Made by a program: the position numbers and the translations under genes. 64,000 nt of DNA from Brevundimonas sp. M20 (GTDB lineage Bacteria; Pseudomonadota; Alphaproteobacteria; Caulobacterales; Caulobacteraceae). The notes below the pieces were generated by a model. It was not told the origin of the DNA. It searched no databases and worked only from the letters and a program-made list of their open reading frames with translations. Shown here in pieces: positions 8,231-16,488 of the stretch; positions within the stretch are counted from its first letter, which is position 1; each line of letters begins with the position of its first letter. The stretch lies in assembly GCF_006547065.1 (NCBI RefSeq), contig NZ_CP041243.1:2619001-2683000 (forward strand), given 5' to 3'.

Positions 8231-9426
8231 CGTCCCTCAATCCCTGGACCCCGCCGGAGGCCGTGGAGGCTGCCGTCCTCAAGCTCTGGGCCAAGGGGCG
8301 CATCCTCGCGGCGGCCGTCGGTGGCGACGATGTCTTCCCCCTGACCTTGCGCATCCGCGGCCCTGAAAGCTCCGCCGTGGCGGCGCGCTTTGGCGAGGTT
8401 CAAGCCTGGATCCGTGCCTTGGAAGCCGGGAGCCGGGCTGTCCGGGGGTTCGGCTATGACATTGTCTGGCGAGAGGTTCGGCACCGGCAACTGGGCCGCA
8501 ATCGTATTCCGAACGAACTGGTCGTGCCCAGCGCGGCCGAGGGCTTGAAGCTGATTCGGAAGCAGGCTGAAGCGGCCCGCTTCAGCAGCCTCGCGGCTGC
8601 CACCTTCGAGACCCACACCGAACTAAAGCCGTGGCTGGCGCGAAAGCCTCTTGTAGCGCTCGAACATGCTAGAGATTGGCCTCGTATCCTCGCAGTCCTG
8701 ACGTGGTTCCGGGACCATCCCGCATCAGGCCTATACCTGCGTCAGGTCGATATCCCCGGCATAGACACCAAATTCGTCGAGGCTCGGAAGGGCCTGCTGA
8801 GCGAGCTTCTGGATGTCGTGCTGGGGCGTGTGCCGGTGGCGGCGGCGGCCGGCGTTCCGTCAAGTTTTGAAGGGCGCTATGGCTTGCGGAGCAAGCCCTC
8901 GGCCATCCGCTTTCGATTGCTCGACGAAGAGACCAGCCTGCAGGGCCTCACCGACATCAGCTGTCCCACAGAGGAGTTCACGCGGCTGCGAGTCAATCCG
9001 GGCCTGGTCTTCATCACCGAGAACGACGTGAACGGCCTAGCCTTTCCGAACGTTCGCGACGCCATCGTCGTCTTCGGCCTCGGGTACAGCCTCGATCGCT
9101 TGGCGGGCGCGGAGTGGATGCAGCGCTCGCGGCTTATCTACTGGGGAGATATCGATACGCACGGCTTCGCCATGCTGGCGCGCCTGCGGTCCTATTTCCC
9201 CGCAGTAGAGTCGATGCTGATGGACGAGGCCACCCTGCTCAACCATCGCGCGCTATGGGTCGGCGAAGATCGCCCCTTCTTGGGCGACCTCTCGCTGTTG
9301 ACGGACGCCGAGCGCCAGCTGTTCGAGGACCTCAAGACAAACCGGTTCGGTGAACGGCTCCGTCTTGAGCAGGAACGGATCGCTTTTGGCGCTCTGCTGG
9401 CGACGCTCAGGACGCTGGCCTTCTAA
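8227..9426 (+). CDS. jetD: Wadjet nuclease JetD (DUF3322/DUF2220, Toprim)
   Basis: JetD is the topoisomerase VI-like nuclease that cuts DNA once JetABC has finished extruding a small circle. The 399-residue protein has an N-terminal DUF3322-like half. Its C-terminal Toprim half shows the acidic E of F-I-T-E-N-D-V-N and the paired aspartates of Y-W-G-D-I-D-T-H-G-F, the metal-binding positions of the fold. It begins inside jetC (ATGA overlap) and ends the operon. All four Wadjet subunits are full length, so the system is probably functional. Its placement on a transposon could let the element exclude competing plasmids. Confidence 0.94.
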   Translation: MTSLNPWTPPEAVEAAVLKLWAKGRILAAAVGGDDVFPLTLRIRGPESSAVAARFGEVQAWIRALEAGSRAVRGFGYDIVWREVRHRQLGRNRIPNELVVPSAAEGLKLIRKQAEAARFSSLAAATFETHTELKPWLARKPLVALEHARDWPRILAVLTWFRDHPASGLYLRQVDIPGIDTKFVEARKGLLSELLDVVLGRVPVAAAAGVPSSFEGRYGLRSKPSAIRFRLLDEETSLQGLTDISCPTEEFTRLRVNPGLVFITENDVNGLAFPNVRDAIVVFGLGYSLDRLAGAEWMQRSRLIYWGDIDTHGFAMLARLRSYFPAVESMLMDEATLLNHRALWVGEDRPFLGDLSLLTDAERQLFEDLKTNRFGERLRLEQERIAFGALLATLRTLAF

Positions 9427-9607
9427 AGTTGGATCGGGCTCCGAAGCAGAAATCCTGCGTTCACGCCCCACGGCGTCTCATCCCGCGCCGTGAGCGTGGA
9501 GGGAGCTTCACCCGGCCTGTCATATTTCACGGCAGAGGTATCGTGCTCAGCGGCAGAGCGCGGGAATGTCGCCTCTGGAGGAGGTCGACAAAGTCTCCTG
9601 TCGGCGC

Positions 9608-9760
9608 TCAGAGGCCCTCCTGCTCATCCAGCAAGCAAGCGGACGGATCGCCAATCCCCATCAGCCCATGCATGAGCCCGTGAAACAGAGGCCCGATTGC
9701 AAGATTCCAAGCGACGAGACCGGCTAGGCCGCCGAGACAGAACCAGAGAAAGTCCACCAT
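9608..9760 (-). CDS. Small single-helix membrane protein (50 aa)
   Basis: A 50-residue frame starts at an ATG at 9760. A strong ribosome site, GGGAGGGAGATCAGG, lies directly before it on the minus strand. Residues 3-32 are hydrophobic and glycine-rich and could form one or two membrane helices; the tail is acidic. It lies 33 bp downstream of tniQ on the same strand and may be the last gene of that operon. The strong ribosome site is the best evidence that it is expressed. No family is recognised and no function can be given. Apart from this frame, the 9427-9793 interval between jetD and tniQ shows nothing. Confidence 0.5.
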   Translation of the reverse strand: MVDFLWFCLGGLAGLVAWNLAIGPLFHGLMHGLMGIGDPSACLLDEQEGL

Positions 9761-9793
9761 CCTGATCTCCCTCCCACATGAGGTAATCCGACA

Positions 9794-11614
9794 TTAGCCT
9801 GGAACGACCGGGTGAGTTGCAAGGGCCGCCAGAATTTCCGAGAGCCCCGTCCGTCGCCAGAAGCCCGTTTCCGTGCGCTCCAGTCCAGTCCCGCGCAACT
9901 TGTGGCCCACCATCCGCGAAGGGATTTCAGCTAGGGCAGAGATCTCCAACTGGCTAACGTAAGAGACTGCAAACTCCTCGACCGATGCCGCATCAAAATT
10001 GGCGTCGTCGTTCGACCCCGTCCGTCGGATGAATCCCATGGCCAGCACCCGCGCCACATCGGCGGGGTAACAGTTCAGAACCTCTTCGACCTCGCCCCAA
10101 GAGAGCGTGGCGGGCCGATAACGCGCGAACGCGTCAGGAGGGACGACAGACATTCGTCCTTGGCTGCCCGCCTCACCCGACAAGCATTCTAGCGCCTCTT
10201 GGGAGATCCAAGCGTCGCCGATCCGGAGGTCCATCCCTTCAGGCAAAGCTAGCCCGCCCGGCAGGTAGCGAGAAAGCGCAGCAGAAAGGAGCGCCGCCCA
10301 AGGCTTGTATCCCCCTCCCCAGCGCCGCAATGCTTGCTTGACCGGTATCCATCCGGACAAGTCCGCGACCGGCGTCGCCAGCGCCGCCAACTCGCTCTCA
10401 AGCTTTACCGCTATCTCGGCATCTAGCTGCAGGCCTGAGAAGGCCACCCTCGCCATCTCTGAAGGTTCGGAAAGCAAACCGGCGCTGAGCAGATTGCGGA
10501 CATCGACCACGGTTAAACTCATGCGCCGGGCCCAAGCGGTCGCCGATACGCGTCCCTTCAGAAAGCTTTCCACTTGGCCCGCGTCCTCCGAGGAAAACCA
10601 GTCACAGGCGCGGTGGCGCCCTCGGGCGGCTCGTTCACCCAGCACGCCGACATCGATCAACCGTCGCAGGTCAGCGCGTTCTATCCGTAGCTTTGCCGCC
10701 AACTCCCTTATTGTCATGAAGCCTTGCGCGAGCCGCGCTTCGCGTAGTCGCTGCATGCCTAAGGTCGCCGGCCGGGGCGAGCCCAGCGCTTGAAGCGCCG
10801 CCTTCAGTCGACCTTGGCGGTAGTTGGCATGGCAAGCCAGCCGACGAAAAAAGGAGTGTTCGGCTCGATTGGCTTTCGCCCGGGCCAGCTCTCGAACAGA
10901 GGTGGGGAAACCCTGAATGAGGCGCAGTCCGCCAAGGAGGCTTTCGACTGCTTGCATGGGACTAGCGACCTCTCGTGACGGCCGAAGGCAGCGCCCTGCG
11001 ATGACAATGAGTTCAAAGAGTTCCGGTGCTGTCAGCGGGCCGAAGTCAATCGATGCGGGTGCAGGCGGGGGTTCGGTCACAAGCTGAGCCACGAGGGAAA
11101 GCTCGCGACGATACTCTTCCGGGACGTAAGGCGCCTCCGCATGCTGCAAGTCGGCGTCACAGGACTGACAGCGGTCAACCGATCGGGTGAACCAGGTCAG
11201 GTACTCATCACACGCAGGACACTGATCGATCAGAATTTGCCAGGACTCTGGACAGAACCGTAGCGCTCTGACCTGCCAGTGCGTCCTGTGATACGGTGAC
11301 TGGCGAAGAGAAGCCGGCGAGATACGTCGGCGTCCCCAGATCATCATCCGAGAGCCGAAACCTGGCGTATGGCTCTGGCGGAAAGCGCGATCAAACACCG
11401 CCCGATCTACGCCAAGGCTGATCGGGAGCTGCTGCAGCGCCTCGGACCTCAGGACAACCGGCGGCCAGCGGACAACACCGCCGACAAAATCCCACGGGCG
11501 ATGGATGACATTCCAATGCGCAACCCTGCAAAGGAAGCCTGCCAAGCTCTCCTGAGGCTCAGGCGCCAACGGCAAGGCGACAAGTTGCATCGGTGTGGCG
11601 ACGAGGGAACTCAT
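9794..11614 (-). CDS. tniQ: TniQ/TnsD-like target-selection protein
   Basis: TniQ/TnsD proteins recognise the insertion target and recruit TnsC and the transposase. This 606-residue protein opens with the usual P-x-P-x-E-S-L-A-G-F-L pattern. Around residues 140-175 it has a zinc-finger-like set of cysteines (C-P-x-C and C-Q-S-C). Several helix-turn-helix-like segments follow, for example T-I-R-E-L-A-A-K-L-R-I-E-R-A-D-L. The length is nearer to site-specific TnsD than to the short TniQ of CRISPR-associated elements. I use the ATG at 11614 because it overlaps the tnsC stop as ATGA. No Cas genes or CRISPR array are nearby, so targeting is presumably by direct DNA recognition. Confidence 0.9.
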   Translation of the reverse strand: MSSLVATPMQLVALPLAPEPQESLAGFLCRVAHWNVIHRPWDFVGGVVRWPPVVLRSEALQQLPISLGVDRAVFDRAFRQSHTPGFGSRMMIWGRRRISPASLRQSPYHRTHWQVRALRFCPESWQILIDQCPACDEYLTWFTRSVDRCQSCDADLQHAEAPYVPEEYRRELSLVAQLVTEPPPAPASIDFGPLTAPELFELIVIAGRCLRPSREVASPMQAVESLLGGLRLIQGFPTSVRELARAKANRAEHSFFRRLACHANYRQGRLKAALQALGSPRPATLGMQRLREARLAQGFMTIRELAAKLRIERADLRRLIDVGVLGERAARGRHRACDWFSSEDAGQVESFLKGRVSATAWARRMSLTVVDVRNLLSAGLLSEPSEMARVAFSGLQLDAEIAVKLESELAALATPVADLSGWIPVKQALRRWGGGYKPWAALLSAALSRYLPGGLALPEGMDLRIGDAWISQEALECLSGEAGSQGRMSVVPPDAFARYRPATLSWGEVEEVLNCYPADVARVLAMGFIRRTGSNDDANFDAASVEEFAVSYVSQLEISALAEIPSRMVGHKLRGTGLERTETGFWRRTGLSEILAALATHPVVPG

Positions 11615-12576
11615 GGCACCAAATCCCAGAAGGGATTTGCTGCCGCGAACTTCTGAGGAAGCGCCCAACGATCCGTCGCCAAGGCTACATCTTGCAGCTC
11701 GATCTTCGCGGCTGCACGCCGGATCGAAATCTCAAGCGCCGCTTCCATCAACCTCGACACCCGGCCGATCACGCCGTCGGACACTTTATGAAGCGCGCCC
11801 AAGAAATCGGGATCGAACAGCCCACTGGAGTGGTCACGAAGACCCAAACGGACGATCTCCCAATCCAGCCGTTCCCAGTAACCTCGGAGCAGCCGCGCGT
11901 CCTCCTGCACGGTAGATCGCAGGCGTGTGAAGTCGCACGGCGGAACGAGCCGGCCGTTCAGTTGGAGATTTCGGCTGAACATGGCCTCGGCGTCTTCGGT
12001 GCCGAGAAACACGATCGGAACCGCGCCCTCATCCAAGAGCGCCTTCAGGCTATCGGTCACGTCGCCGGAGTTGGTCCGATTCAGATGCTGGACTTCGTCA
12101 ATGAACAGGAGCCGGCACCCGAAGCGGTCAAAATAGGTGAGGAGCCGCTCACGCAACTCCAACTCCGTTCCTCGATGGCCAAACCCGTCGCCGAACTTCA
12201 GCAGAATAGACGTATAGAGCTTCTTCGGTGTGGCGGCGCGGTCGAGAGACACATGAAGCACCGGTATGAAGTTCGGCTTGGGCGGCAGACGCTGTTCGAC
12301 CAGTTCGATGAAGGCCTTGGCGGCGGTCGTCTTGCCTGAGCCTGACGGCGCGAGAACTCGCATGCCTCGTTGCGGCTCGCCTTTCGTAAGCTGGCCAAGC
12401 TCCAGCAGATAATCGCATCGGGCATGGAATTCCGTATGTCGTGGGTACGGGATGAAGATCCTGCGGAAGATCGATATGCGATGGGCCACGAGTTGGTTGA
12501 CCTCAGAAGTGGTCCTCTCGCGCGTGAACAGAGCATCCGGGTCGGCTGCGTCCTGAGGCGAGTTCTCGGCGGTCAT
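11611..12576 (-). CDS. tnsC: TnsC/TniB-like AAA+ transposition regulator
   Basis: TnsC is the ATP-dependent switch that forms filaments on target DNA, links TniQ to the transposase and mediates target immunity. The 321-residue protein has Walker A A-P-S-G-S-G-K-T-T at about residues 77-84 and Walker B L-L-F-I-D-E-V-Q-H at 156-164, followed by a sensor-like L-G-T-E-D. It is much shorter than E. coli TnsC and closer in size to TniB or compact TnsC proteins. Both ends overlap neighbours by ATGA (tnsB at 12573-12576, tniQ at 11611-11614), which supports strict co-translation of the module. Confidence 0.93.
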   Translation of the reverse strand: MTAENSPQDAADPDALFTRERTTSEVNQLVAHRISIFRRIFIPYPRHTEFHARCDYLLELGQLTKGEPQRGMRVLAPSGSGKTTAAKAFIELVEQRLPPKPNFIPVLHVSLDRAATPKKLYTSILLKFGDGFGHRGTELELRERLLTYFDRFGCRLLFIDEVQHLNRTNSGDVTDSLKALLDEGAVPIVFLGTEDAEAMFSRNLQLNGRLVPPCDFTRLRSTVQEDARLLRGYWERLDWEIVRLGLRDHSSGLFDPDFLGALHKVSDGVIGRVSRLMEAALEISIRRAAAKIELQDVALATDRWALPQKFAAANPFWDLVP

Positions 12577-14738
12577 TTGAACGGCTCCCAGCCCAGACCC
12601 TCTCCGCCGCTTCCGCCATCCGCTTGCGCTGGGGGGCCCGGGTCCGGCGAAGACGGACGCGGCAGGACCTTCTTCTTCGCTGGAGGACGAGGAGGTCGCT
12701 TTGACGCCAGCCCCTCATCCGTCCGTGAGAAGGCCAGCGGGGTCTGCTCCACGATGGGCGCCATTCCATCGTGCCGGGAAGCAGCGAACCGCATCTCGAC
12801 CACCCCGGTCAGGTGTTGTTGCTTTGGCTTTTGGAGCACCCGCGCGACAGATCGGCGCTTCCTGATCAGGACATCTGGAACGAGTTGCTGCACTCTTGCC
12901 GCCAACCGAGCTCGCGCCTCAAGCCGATCCGCCTCGGTGGAGAAGGCCAGCCCCGCTTGGAACGCCCACTGAGCGAGCTTGCGATGGTGCCAAAGGGACA
13001 TGCCTTGGGCGTAGCGCTCCTCGGTACAGGGCAGCGTGTGGTATCGGCGCTCCAGGTGATGCCACACATGGATCTCGGCGATGTTCGCCGGATTGAATTT
13101 CACCTTCACCTGGCAGCTGGCGGATCCAGACCGGCGCTGCCTTCGCACCGGGGCCGTACCTGCGAGGTCATTCAGTAATCCCTGAACGACGGCAGGATCA
13201 TGATAGCTCAGCCCATGAATATTGACGCCGGAACGGTTGAGTTGCCTGCCCTCCGCGACCATCCCCAGCATCTTGTCGATCTGGCGGAGGTCGTCATGAA
13301 CCGGGATGCCGAACCGCTCGGCGTCCTGTTGCCAGATTGCGCCGGGCGGCAGCCCGGCGCTCGAGTGAACCTCGATGTGATAGAAGCGGATGGCTTCCCA
13401 GATCAGGTCTTCCATCTGCTCGACCGTAAGAACGGCTGAAGCTGCGGGGTCGTAGCCAAGTTCCCTCATCACGTGGATCGGCAGTCGGGCGCCGGGAAGC
13501 TGTCGCGTGATGAGGTTGTTCAGAGTGGCGAAGAACCGTTCCACGATTGCCTTGTGCGTGGGAGAGGCGACCGGTGCGAGACGCAATGTGGTGCCCAAAT
13601 CCGCAAACGCGTCTTCGAAGGAGACGCCGGCGAATTCCTTACCGTTGTCGACGACGATCTGATCGAAGCGGCCGAACACATTCACCAGCTTCCGCGCCGG
13701 GCCTTTGTCGTCCAGGAAGCGGGTCTTGGGCATGCCGGCGCGCTTCAAGCACTCCATGACCGAATAGGTCGACGGAGGTTCAAAGCCCAGGACGAACCCC
13801 ACCACACACCGGGAGCGAACGTCGATCAAAACGGTCAGCCATGGGGTTCCGATCGGCAGCATCCACTCGGAATCAAAGACTGCGATCGCATCCCATGAGG
13901 TGTGGTCCATGCAGCCCAGTTGCAGGCGCCGCTGGGCGGTCATCATTCCTGCGACCGCTTTGAACCGGCTCTTGGCCTTCTTGGCTCCGTACTTCAGAGC
14001 GTAAGTCTCGTAGGATTCAGTCGCTCGGATACGCAGGCGAAACGTCTCCGATACAGGCCTAACCAAGGGTTCAATCCCAGCGCGTTCTCGCCACCGGTTG
14101 AGGCGCATCACTCGGCAAGCGAACTTTGCATATGCCGTCTCAATGCTCATCGATGGTGAGCGCCAGTAGCGCGTTACACCGTGGTTGAGCAGCACCTCAA
14201 TCTGGGCATCGACCCTTGGTCGCCGCGGCACCCGACCGCTCATGGAAAGCGATTCCTTGATCGTGCGTCGGCCGGGTTCGCCGCGTTCAAGCCACCTGAT
14301 TACGCTGCGCGCAGAAGGTCTTTTTCCAAGCTCGGGTGCCTCTGGCTCTTCTCGCCAAATCCGCAGCAAAGCCCACTCGATTGAGCGCTCGCTGGCTGTG
14401 GTCAGTCCGAGTTCGTCGATCTTTCTCAGGACAAACAGCCGAAGCCTCGCCTGTGGGTCCAACTTCCTGATCGTAGCGGGATCATACTCTCGCTCTTGTG
14501 CAAGGCGCCGCGCGACTGATCGTTCGTTCACGGGCCGGCGAACCAACCGGCCAGCCGCGTAGGTTTCTAGCGCCCATCGCGTGTCCGGGGTCCGGAACCC
14601 ATCGTCGTCCTCGATCTGCAGCGGCGAAAGATTACTTTCGTGGAGGAAAAGGAGAAGGCCGTGGGTCAGGGTTTGATCGAACAGGATCGGAGTCCCGTCT
14701 AGGGTCCATCGTTCGCCCTTCTGGAACTGGATGGTCAT
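12573..14738 (-). CDS. tnsB: TnsB DDE transposase
   Basis: TnsB binds the end repeats and joins the 3' ends to the target. The 721-residue protein carries a retroviral-integrase-like core. D278 lies in C-M-D-H-T, D364 in V-V-D-N-G-K-E-F and E400 in K-A-I-V-E-R-F-F, with 35 residues between the last two: a textbook DD(35)E triad. N-terminal helix-turn-helix segments, probably for the end repeats, precede it. A C-terminal Mu-B-like beta barrel and a basic proline-rich tail follow. All catalytic residues are intact. The start overlaps the tnsA stop (ATGA). The sites it likely binds are those listed at 2545, 2612, 30296, 30396 and 30418. Confidence 0.96.
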   Translation of the reverse strand: MTIQFQKGERWTLDGTPILFDQTLTHGLLLFLHESNLSPLQIEDDDGFRTPDTRWALETYAAGRLVRRPVNERSVARRLAQEREYDPATIRKLDPQARLRLFVLRKIDELGLTTASERSIEWALLRIWREEPEAPELGKRPSARSVIRWLERGEPGRRTIKESLSMSGRVPRRPRVDAQIEVLLNHGVTRYWRSPSMSIETAYAKFACRVMRLNRWRERAGIEPLVRPVSETFRLRIRATESYETYALKYGAKKAKSRFKAVAGMMTAQRRLQLGCMDHTSWDAIAVFDSEWMLPIGTPWLTVLIDVRSRCVVGFVLGFEPPSTYSVMECLKRAGMPKTRFLDDKGPARKLVNVFGRFDQIVVDNGKEFAGVSFEDAFADLGTTLRLAPVASPTHKAIVERFFATLNNLITRQLPGARLPIHVMRELGYDPAASAVLTVEQMEDLIWEAIRFYHIEVHSSAGLPPGAIWQQDAERFGIPVHDDLRQIDKMLGMVAEGRQLNRSGVNIHGLSYHDPAVVQGLLNDLAGTAPVRRQRRSGSASCQVKVKFNPANIAEIHVWHHLERRYHTLPCTEERYAQGMSLWHHRKLAQWAFQAGLAFSTEADRLEARARLAARVQQLVPDVLIRKRRSVARVLQKPKQQHLTGVVEMRFAASRHDGMAPIVEQTPLAFSRTDEGLASKRPPRPPAKKKVLPRPSSPDPGPPAQADGGSGGEGLGWEPFK

Positions 14739-15574
14739 TGCCCTGCCCCCGCTCCGAAGCGAAGGAGGCGCACGACGCTTTCGCCGCTCAACGGGCGCAC
14801 CAGATCGATCTCAACGATCCTGGCGACCATCATGCCGCGCAGTATCGCGCCGCCCTTCTGGCCGCACCCCAAGGCGTAAACGATATCTTCAAAGGAGGCC
14901 GCCCCCCCGGCCAATGCCTCAACGACCTGGTAGATGTGCCCGTCATCGAGGGCGGTCAGCCGGTCCTGCTGGACCAGTTCGATGTTCCGCTTCCGTATCG
15001 GGCATTTGTCGAGGTGCCGCCGGAGCACGACGGAAAACCGCCAGCCCAGGAGGTCGCAGAGCTGACGCACGCCCTCCAGCTTTGCCCGATAGTCAGGATC
15101 GTCGAGGTATCTTCGATCGCTTTTCAGTTCGACAACCTCGATGACGCCGTCATCCATCAGCCTGACGCAGTCGGCGATGTAGGTGCGCCAGCGCCCCGCA
15201 AGCGCGAACTCGAACCGGAACGGTTGGGCGCGGTAGTCGACGACCTTGGTGTCGACCTCGCACAGCATGAAGAAGTCATGCTCCACCATGCTCTCGAACA
15301 CCTGAGCACGCCCGGCCTTGCGGCTGGCGTAAGCGCCGGTGACCAAAGTGCGCCGGCCGGTGATGATGGTTCGAAGCGGCCGCCCGTCGACAGACAAGAC
15401 GACGCGTCCCGCCACGACGTATTCGCGATGTGCAGGATCCGCCAACGCACCTTCCACGGCACCCATCAGACCCGAAGAGCCGAAGCTCTGACCTGGCTTT
15501 ATGCGAAGCTCTGAAACGGAACGAGGGCCAGCAACACGGTGTTGCTGGGTCCCATCAGTCATAGGTTGGGTCAT
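14735..15574 (-). CDS. tnsA: TnsA 5'-end cleaving endonuclease
   Basis: TnsA cuts the 5' strands at the transposon ends, so that with TnsB the element is excised and pasted rather than forming cointegrates. The 279-residue protein has the PD-(D/E)XK arrangement of TnsA: a glutamate in F-E-S-M-V-E-H-D-F (about 94-98), D135 in T-Y-I-A-D-C-V-R-L, and E149-L-K151 in V-V-E-L-K-S-D-R. The C-terminal part resembles the TnsC-contacting domain. Starts at residues 1 and 5 are both possible. It is the first gene of the operon. The nearest transposon end in the upstream direction is 14.9 kb away, unlike canonical Tn7. Confidence 0.93.
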   Translation of the reverse strand: MTQPMTDGTQQHRVAGPRSVSELRIKPGQSFGSSGLMGAVEGALADPAHREYVVAGRVVLSVDGRPLRTIITGRRTLVTGAYASRKAGRAQVFESMVEHDFFMLCEVDTKVVDYRAQPFRFEFALAGRWRTYIADCVRLMDDGVIEVVELKSDRRYLDDPDYRAKLEGVRQLCDLLGWRFSVVLRRHLDKCPIRKRNIELVQQDRLTALDDGHIYQVVEALAGGAASFEDIVYALGCGQKGGAILRGMMVARIVEIDLVRPLSGESVVRLLRFGAGAGQ

Positions 15575-15640
15575 GGTCTCTCGCAGGCTGAAGGTGGATC
15601 AGGGCTCGAGCGCCGTCGCCCGCTCAGGCGCGCTGAGCAG

Positions 15641-15746
15641 TTGACATCGGCACTGGCTGGGGAGAGATTGACCGGGTCAGACCATGACGCCGAGAAATCT
15701 CTCGGACAAAGCCCCGGGCGCGCCAACGCCCGGGGCTTTGTCTTTT
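15641..15746 (+). ncRNA. Candidate small RNA unit with strong terminator between tnsA and the ner-like gene
   Basis: On the plus strand a consensus -35-like TTGACA (15641-15646) is followed at about 17 bp by a poor -10 (GAGATT). Then come a small hairpin (CCGAGA/TCTCGG, about 15690-15705) and a perfect 13-bp stem (15708-15720 with 15727-15739) ending in GTCTTTT. The latter looks like a factor-independent terminator. No protein gene precedes it on this strand. It could end a short RNA of about 70 nt made divergently from tnsA. Alternatively it is only a terminator for stray transcription. The stem is clear; the RNA is a guess. Confidence 0.35.
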
Positions 15747-15766
15747 CTGGCTCGTTGTGATGGGCT

Positions 15767-16012
15767 TCAGGGAGCCGGCATCTTTGCCTCCCTTGCCTCG
15801 AGCGCATAGCGCCGCGGCCACAGCTTTTCCGGGGTCGAGCCAACGGCGGTGGCCAGCGCGAGTTCAATCCGGCGCGACCTACGCAAGCCTTGGCTTACGA
15901 TCGTGACGGAACTGGGCGCGACCTGCAGCTGACGCGCAATATCCGACAGCGTCAGATCGCGCTTCGCCAACTGCGCCTTCAGACGCTCATGCTGCTTATT
16001 CGGTCGTGGCAT
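15767..16012 (-). CDS. Ner/Nlp-like helix-turn-helix regulator
   Basis: This 81-residue DNA-binding protein resembles the Ner/Nlp family, which includes the phage Mu Ner repressor. The helix-turn-helix is visible as L-S-D-I-A-R-Q-L-Q-V-A-P-S-S-V-T. It is followed by the family-like S-T-P-E-K-L-W-P-R-R-Y. I use the ATG at 16012 because GGAG lies 7 bp upstream; an in-frame ATG at 16030 would add six residues. It is transcribed toward tnsA, with a terminator-like stem between them. A Ner-type protein beside transposition genes suggests control of tnsABC expression. The target operator is not identified. Confidence 0.75.
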   Translation of the reverse strand: MPRPNKQHERLKAQLAKRDLTLSDIARQLQVAPSSVTIVSQGLRRSRRIELALATAVGSTPEKLWPRRYALEAREAKMPAP

Positions 16013-16488
16013 ATGCCGACTCCAAGCCATAGTCGGCTTGAAGACTAAAATCTCACATCGGAGCGAGTCGAGTCCCGAAAGTAAGTTCTAGGCACCTCAT
16101 TTGGCCACTTAGACTAAAGACCACCTCGCAATATAGAGGCAACTTCCGTCAGCGTTGACTTCATCATCTGTTTTCATTGACATTTAGCCGAACGATCTTG
16201 GCTTCAGATATTAACAAAAATCTGCAAATCCGCCCCCCCCGCTGGGCGGGTCTTCGCCGCCCGCAGACCCGCCAACATCGGCCCGATGACTTCCGGACAG
16301 CGCCAACTGCGAACCTTTGCGCGCTCGCGGAAAGCAGACCTTCAAGCCGCCAGCCGACACAGACGCGCGTCAACAGTTGGACAACACCGAATGGTTAGAT
16401 CGACCGACATGCAGATTCCGGATTCTGCTCGATGCCGACGCTGTCACGCCAGAAGAGGTGAGGCCCGTTGGCGAGGGCGGTCAATGCC
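16013..16488. other. Non-coding interval between ner-like gene and Septu-like operon
   Basis: These 476 bp hold no convincing gene. They contain the ner-like promoter region, two copies of ACTAAA-type sequence near 16044 and 16110, and an isolated TnsB-like site (16147-16161). There is also a C- and G-rich imperfect palindrome near 16231-16275. The base composition up to 16220 is less GC-rich than the flanking genes, as expected for a regulatory region or a former element boundary. Confidence 0.5.
16147..16161 (-). promoter_or_regulatory. Isolated TnsB-like site, possible relic of an older right end
   Basis: Read on the minus strand, AAGTCAACGCTGACG differs from the L1 core AAGTTAACGCTGACG at one position in 15. 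Its orientation is that of a right-end site, and it lies just upstream of the ner-like gene and tnsA, where Tn7 normally has its right end. No matching TGT end with the L1 spacing is seen, so it is at most a degenerate relic. Confidence 0.45.

Noticed and set aside
15570..15688. 10-bp inverted repeat GTCATGGTCT/AGACCATGAC as transposon end sites
   Set aside because: One copy covers the tnsA start codon, it does not match the true end motif, and the real ends with target duplication lie at 2537 and 30441.
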